From: Candidatus Aerophobota bacterium
GTDB taxonomy: Bacteria > Aerophobota > Aerophobia > Aerophobales > B3-G15
DNA length: 8,720 bases
Assembly (NCBI GenBank): GCA_030607765.1
Contig: JAUWJJ010000031.1
Location: 1 to 8,720 of the forward strand
Direction: 5' to 3'
A program made the translations under genes and the position numbers. The notes beneath the pieces are model-generated. The model was given only the letters and a program-made list of their open reading frames with translations, was not told the DNA's origin and did no database searches. Positions 5,937-8,720 of this stretch are shown piece by piece (positions within the stretch are counted from its first letter, which is position 1; each line of letters starts with the position of its first letter).

Positions 5937-6036
5937 GTAATGATTAATGAGTAATAAGATTTTTACACATTACATATTACACATCACCCGTCACCCATTA
6001 TCCTTCACATATTACTCATTACATATCACTTTTCAC
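5937..6036. repeat. Phased 7-bp repeat array with inverted halves
   Basis: Three units of GTRANNN type (GTAATGA, TTAATGA, GTAATAA at 5937-5957) are followed by eleven exactly phased units of the opposite orientation at 5960-6036. The consensus is NNNTYAC, for example ACATTAC, ATATTAC, ACATCAC, CCGTCAC and TCATTAC. T at position 4, a pyrimidine at 5 and A at 6 hold in all eleven units, and C at 7 in ten. The array fills most of the space between the divergent sigma and activase-operon promoters. No ORF spans it. The variable first three positions argue against recent slippage of one unit and for selection or an unusual origin. The role is unknown. Confidence 0.8.
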
Positions 6037-6055
6037 TTCTTGCTATTTAGCGGGA

Positions 6056-6083
6056 TTTACATATCAGGATTTTTAGCTATTAT
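6056..6083 (+). promoter_or_regulatory. Promoter of the activase-related operon
   Basis: TTTACA (6056-6061) and TATTAT (6078-6083) each match the sigma-A consensus at five of six positions and are 16 bp apart. Transcription would start near 6090, giving a short leader of about 43 nt before the first gene. The region around the boxes also has small TAGC/GCTA inverted repeats that might serve as an operator. Confidence 0.6.
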
Positions 6084-6116
6084 TAGTCTGAAGAAGAAAA
6101 TTTTTATCATGCTCTA

Positions 6117-6123
6117 AGAGGAG
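6117..6123 (+). promoter_or_regulatory. Shine-Dalgarno site supporting a TTG start
   Basis: AGAGGAG lies nine bases before the TTG at 6133. An in-frame TAA at 6127-6129 excludes any earlier start, so the TTG is the only start consistent with the conserved MKIGIPRAL N-terminus. Confidence 0.75.
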
Positions 6124-6132
6124 TTTTAAGAA

Positions 6133-7065
6133 TTGAAGATAGGGATTCCCCGGGCTCTTTATTTTTTCAAGTATGGGAATATCTGGGAAAATTTCTTTAA
6201 AAAATTAGGCTGTGAGGTAACTATTTCTCCTCTCACTAACAAAAAAATACTGGAGGAGGGTATTAGCCTGGCTGTAGAGGAGGCTTGTATTCCCCTGAAG
6301 GTTTTCTATGGACATTGCAAGAGTTTAATGGGAAAGTGTGATTTTGTCTTTATTCCCCGCTACATAACCCTTGTGAAGGATACCTATACCTGCCCAAAGC
6401 ATCTGGTTTTACCTGATGTGACTAAATTCTTGCTGCCGAATCTACCTATTTTAACCACTTCCATCAAAGGAGAAAAAGGACCTGGTATCTCCCAACTTCT
6501 CTTTATGGGGGTGAGGATGTGGAAAAAAAGCCGCTGGCTGGAAGGAAAAAATTTCCTTAATGCAGCAAAGATGCAACGTATCTTCCGAGCAGTCCAGGAG
6601 GAAAGGAGGCAAAGGGAAAGTAAAACTCATCTTTATTCACTCCTTGACACCTCTAAACCTCGGGTAATGGTGGCAGGCCACCCCTACAATTTAAAAGATT
6701 CCTACATTAATCGGGACCTTTTAAAAAAACTGGATAGCCTGGGAGTTGAAGTTATCACTCCAGAGGAGGTTCCTTTTAATTTCATTCAGCACCAGCTTGA
6801 TGAGCTGCCCTTTATTTACTGGAGTGAAGAAAGAGAAATTGCAGGTTCTGCCTACTTTAGCTTAAAAGAGCCTTTGATACAGGGAATTATACTTGTTTCC
6901 AGTTTTGCCTGTGGTCCAGATTCTCTTGTTAGCGAGCAGATAATAAGAGATGCCCGGAAATTTGGCAAACCAGTGATGCAGTTATTTTTAGATGAGAATA
7001 CAAGTGATGTAAATATTCAAACAAGACTGGAAGCCTTTTTGGATATGCTGGAGAGAAAAAAATGA
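6133..7065 (+). CDS. 2-hydroxyacyl-CoA dehydratase activase-related protein (DUF2229/COG3580-like)
   Basis: This 310-residue protein belongs to the family found beside, or fused to, HgdC/BadF-type activases. The N-terminus MKIGIPRALYFFKYGNIWENFFKKLGCEVTISP is typical. Cysteines suited to iron-sulfur binding are C52 (EEACIPLK), C62, C69, C87 (TYTCPKH) and C260 (SFACGPDS); C52, C87 and C260 sit in the conserved family motifs. The C-terminus ends in LFLDENTSDVNIQTRLEAFLDML. By analogy with 2-hydroxyacyl-CoA dehydratases it may bind a [4Fe-4S] cluster and receive electrons from the ATPase encoded third in the operon, but no substrate is known. The start is TTG. The stop overlaps the next ATG (ATGA), so translation is coupled. 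The next gene shares the C-terminal motif and is a distant paralogue. Confidence 0.8.
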   Translation: MKIGIPRALYFFKYGNIWENFFKKLGCEVTISPLTNKKILEEGISLAVEEACIPLKVFYGHCKSLMGKCDFVFIPRYITLVKDTYTCPKHLVLPDVTKFLLPNLPILTTSIKGEKGPGISQLLFMGVRMWKKSRWLEGKNFLNAAKMQRIFRAVQEERRQRESKTHLYSLLDTSKPRVMVAGHPYNLKDSYINRDLLKKLDSLGVEVITPEEVPFNFIQHQLDELPFIYWSEEREIAGSAYFSLKEPLIQGIILVSSFACGPDSLVSEQIIRDARKFGKPVMQLFLDENTSDVNIQTRLEAFLDMLERKK

Positions 7066-8150
7066 ACCCTATTTTTACCTCTCCCCATATGGGTAACACC
7101 TATATTGCGATGAAAGCTTTTCTGGAAACTATGGAGTGCAGGTATTTACCTCCTCCTCCCACTTCCAGAAGAACAATTGAGCTTGGTGTTAAATACAGCC
7201 CTGAGTTTGCCTGTTTCCCCTACAAGGTCACCCTGTGTAATATGATTGAGGGCCTGGAGGGGGGAGCTAATATTATCTTAATGGCGGCAGGTAAAAAAGG
7301 ACTTTGTCGGCTGGCTTACTATCATATCCTCCAGGAAAAGACCCTTAAAGACCTGGGTTTTAACTTTGAGATGGTAGGATTAGGGGAAAACATCTGGGAT
7401 GTTCTTTTTCATAAATTAAAGCTTTGTTCAGCCAATCCCTCTCATCATCTACACAGATTAATAAAAGCTGCCAGGATTACCTTCAAAAAGCTGAAGCTCA
7501 TTGAAGAAGTGGAAAACCGCGCCAGAGAAACCCGTCCCTATGAGATTGAAAAGGTAGAAACCAGTAAGGTTTACCAGATATCCCTTAAATTGATAGAAGA
7601 GGCAAGAACTTTATCTCAGCTCAGGAAAGTTAAAAAGAAGATAGATGTTCTCTTTTCCTCTATACCAAAAGATACTAAAAGGGATGTTTTAAAAATGGTA
7701 CTGGTAGGGGAGTTTTTCTGCTGTCTTGAACCGGTAGTTTCTCACCATATAGAAACCATTCTGGGAGATCTGGGAACTGTGGTTAAGCAAAATATGAGCT
7801 CTTATCGGCTGGCTAAAGGCTTTCTATTTCCCGACCTTAAAAAGTGGTGGCTTAATCACTTTGTGGTGAGAAAGTATCTTAAATACAGCGGAGGGGGAGA
7901 AGAAAGAAGAAGTTTAGGGGAGGCGGAAGTTTACGCTAAAAGAGGCTATGATGGGGTTATCGCCTTAAGGCCCTTTACCTGTCTTCCAGAAAACACGGCC
8001 GAGGCTATATTTCCCCATTTAAGCAGGAAATTTAAGATTCCTGTTTTAAGCTTCTCCCTTGATGAGAATTTTTCCGAGGTCAATATGCTCACCCGAATAG
8101 AATCATTTGTGGATATGCTGAGGAGGAAAAGAAATGTTTCTGGGAATTGA
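7062..8150 (+). CDS. Activase-associated CoA dehydratase-like protein (COG3581-like)
   Basis: This is a 362-residue partner of the preceding protein. The N-terminal part has SPHMGNTYIAMKAFLE and GVKYSPEFACFPYKVTLCN, with C51 in a position typical of the family, plus C59 and C82 (GKKGLCRLAYY). A middle helical, Lys/Glu-rich segment (about 130-215) is followed by EFFCCLEPVVSHHIE (C220/C221), RPFTCLPENTAEAI (C307) and a C-terminal LDENFSEVNMLTRIESFVDMLRRK. This tail is nearly the same as in the upstream protein, which points to ancient duplication. The ATG overlaps the previous stop and has GGAGAG a few bases upstream. Its own last 17 bases overlap the start of the ATPase gene. Its role is probably an iron-sulfur subunit of a complex energised by the downstream activase; the reaction is unknown. 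Confidence 0.8.
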   Translation: MNPIFTSPHMGNTYIAMKAFLETMECRYLPPPPTSRRTIELGVKYSPEFACFPYKVTLCNMIEGLEGGANIILMAAGKKGLCRLAYYHILQEKTLKDLGFNFEMVGLGENIWDVLFHKLKLCSANPSHHLHRLIKAARITFKKLKLIEEVENRARETRPYEIEKVETSKVYQISLKLIEEARTLSQLRKVKKKIDVLFSSIPKDTKRDVLKMVLVGEFFCCLEPVVSHHIETILGDLGTVVKQNMSSYRLAKGFLFPDLKKWWLNHFVVRKYLKYSGGGEERRSLGEAEVYAKRGYDGVIALRPFTCLPENTAEAIFPHLSRKFKIPVLSFSLDENFSEVNMLTRIESFVDMLRRKRNVSGN

Positions 8151-8720
8151 CGTTGGTTCAGTTACTACCAAAGCGGTGATATTAAATAAGAGAAAAGAAG
8201 TTGTGGACAAGGTGTATCTTCTCACTCAGGGTTCTCCAATCCAGGCCATCAAATCTTGCCTAAGCAAATTAAAAAACCCACTCTTAGGAAATAAAATTAA
8301 AGCAGCAGGTGCCACCGGAAGTGGCAGAAGATTAGCCCAGGTAGTAGCGGGAGTGGATGTGGTGAAAAATGAGATCACCGCTCAGGCTGTTGCCGCTTTA
8401 GATACCAATTCCCTGGTTCAAACTGTAATTGAAATTGGAGGACAGGATAGTAAAATAATTATTATACGTCAGGGGGTAGTAATTAACTTTGCTATGAACA
8501 CCCTTTGTGCAGCTGGCACTGGTTCTTTCCTGGATCATCAGGCCAGAAGGATAAATATTTCTATTGAGGAATTTGGGAAATTAGCCCTTACCTCCAGGAA
8601 TAGAGTAAGTATCTCCGGACGATGCACCGTTTTTGCTGAATCGGATATGATTCAAAAAGCTCAGTTAGGATACGCCAAAGAGGACATCATCAGAGGATTG
8701 TGCGAAGCTTTAGTGCGTAA
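8134..8720 (+). CDS. BadF/BadG/HgdC-family ATPase, acyl-CoA dehydratase activase (5' part)
   Basis: The first 195 residues are visible; the gene runs off the right edge. It belongs to the ASKHA-fold activases that use ATP hydrolysis to drive a low-potential electron from a bridging [4Fe-4S] cluster into a partner dehydratase or reductase. Visible motifs are phosphate-1 GIDVGSVTTK (4-13), GATGSGRRLA (59-68) and EIGGQDSK (100-107). The two cluster cysteines are C125 in NTLCAAGTGSFLD and C164 in GRCTVFAES. Their 39-residue spacing equals that of C127/C166 in Acidaminococcus HgdC. The ATG is preceded by AGGAGG seven bases upstream and overlaps the end of the previous gene by 17 bp. Context suggests it energises the two upstream proteins rather than a classical HgdAB pair, which is not seen here. 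Confidence 0.92.
   Translation, partial: MFLGIDVGSVTTKAVILNKRKEVVDKVYLLTQGSPIQAIKSCLSKLKNPLLGNKIKAAGATGSGRRLAQVVAGVDVVKNEITAQAVAALDTNSLVQTVIEIGGQDSKIIIIRQGVVINFAMNTLCAAGTGSFLDHQARRINISIEEFGKLALTSRNRVSISGRCTVFAESDMIQKAQLGYAKEDIIRGLCEALVR

Noticed and set aside
5937..6036. Short repeats considered as a CRISPR array
   Set aside because: The 7-bp units have no separate spacers and no conserved 25-40 bp repeat; no cas genes are present.

Overview
The window reads as a piece of an anaerobic, fairly AT-rich bacterial chromosome. Evidence for a bacterium is the strong Shine-Dalgarno sites, one perfect TTGACA/TATAAT promoter, intrinsic terminator-like hairpins and a bacterial sigma factor. Evidence for an anaerobic lifestyle is a ferredoxin-type split ('archaeal-type') glutamate synthase and an operon of 2-hydroxyacyl-CoA dehydratase activase relatives. 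A clostridial or deep-branching anaerobic lineage fits, but the sequence alone does not fix the taxon.

Left two thirds (minus strand, transcribed right to left): a nitrogen-assimilation operon in the order amtB (ammonium channel), glnK (PII), glnA (glutamine synthetase I-alpha), a stand-alone class II glutamine amidotransferase, and the start of a ferredoxin-FMN glutamate synthase subunit that runs off the left edge. Together these import or sense ammonium, fix it into glutamine and pass the amide nitrogen to 2-oxoglutarate.

Upstream of amtB is a roughly 160-nt leader. It ends in a 13-bp terminator hairpin with a U-rich tail only about 30 nt before the amtB start. Three small hairpins precede it or overlap its 5' arm. 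Each has a six-base loop with A at position 1 and G at position 4, the signature of RNA bound by ANTAR-domain antiterminators. The likely reading is that the whole operon is controlled by regulated antitermination. The ANTAR protein itself is not in the window.

Upstream again on the minus strand is a small sigma-70-like gene (169 aa). It has a near-ideal promoter and a roughly 190-nt leader with two similar hairpins and a weaker terminator-like element. Between the sigma gene and amtB lies an 83-bp palindromic repeat that can fold as a cruciform with two hairpins on one stem.

Right third (plus strand): a divergent operon of three translationally coupled genes. Two are DUF2229/CoA-activase-related proteins and the third is a BadF/HgdC-type ATPase, cut by the right edge. 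Its substrate is unknown.

Two intergenic regions (about 442-516 and 5937-6036) carry the same unusual repeat: exactly phased 7-bp units of the form GTRANNN followed by units of the opposite orientation, NNNTYAC.
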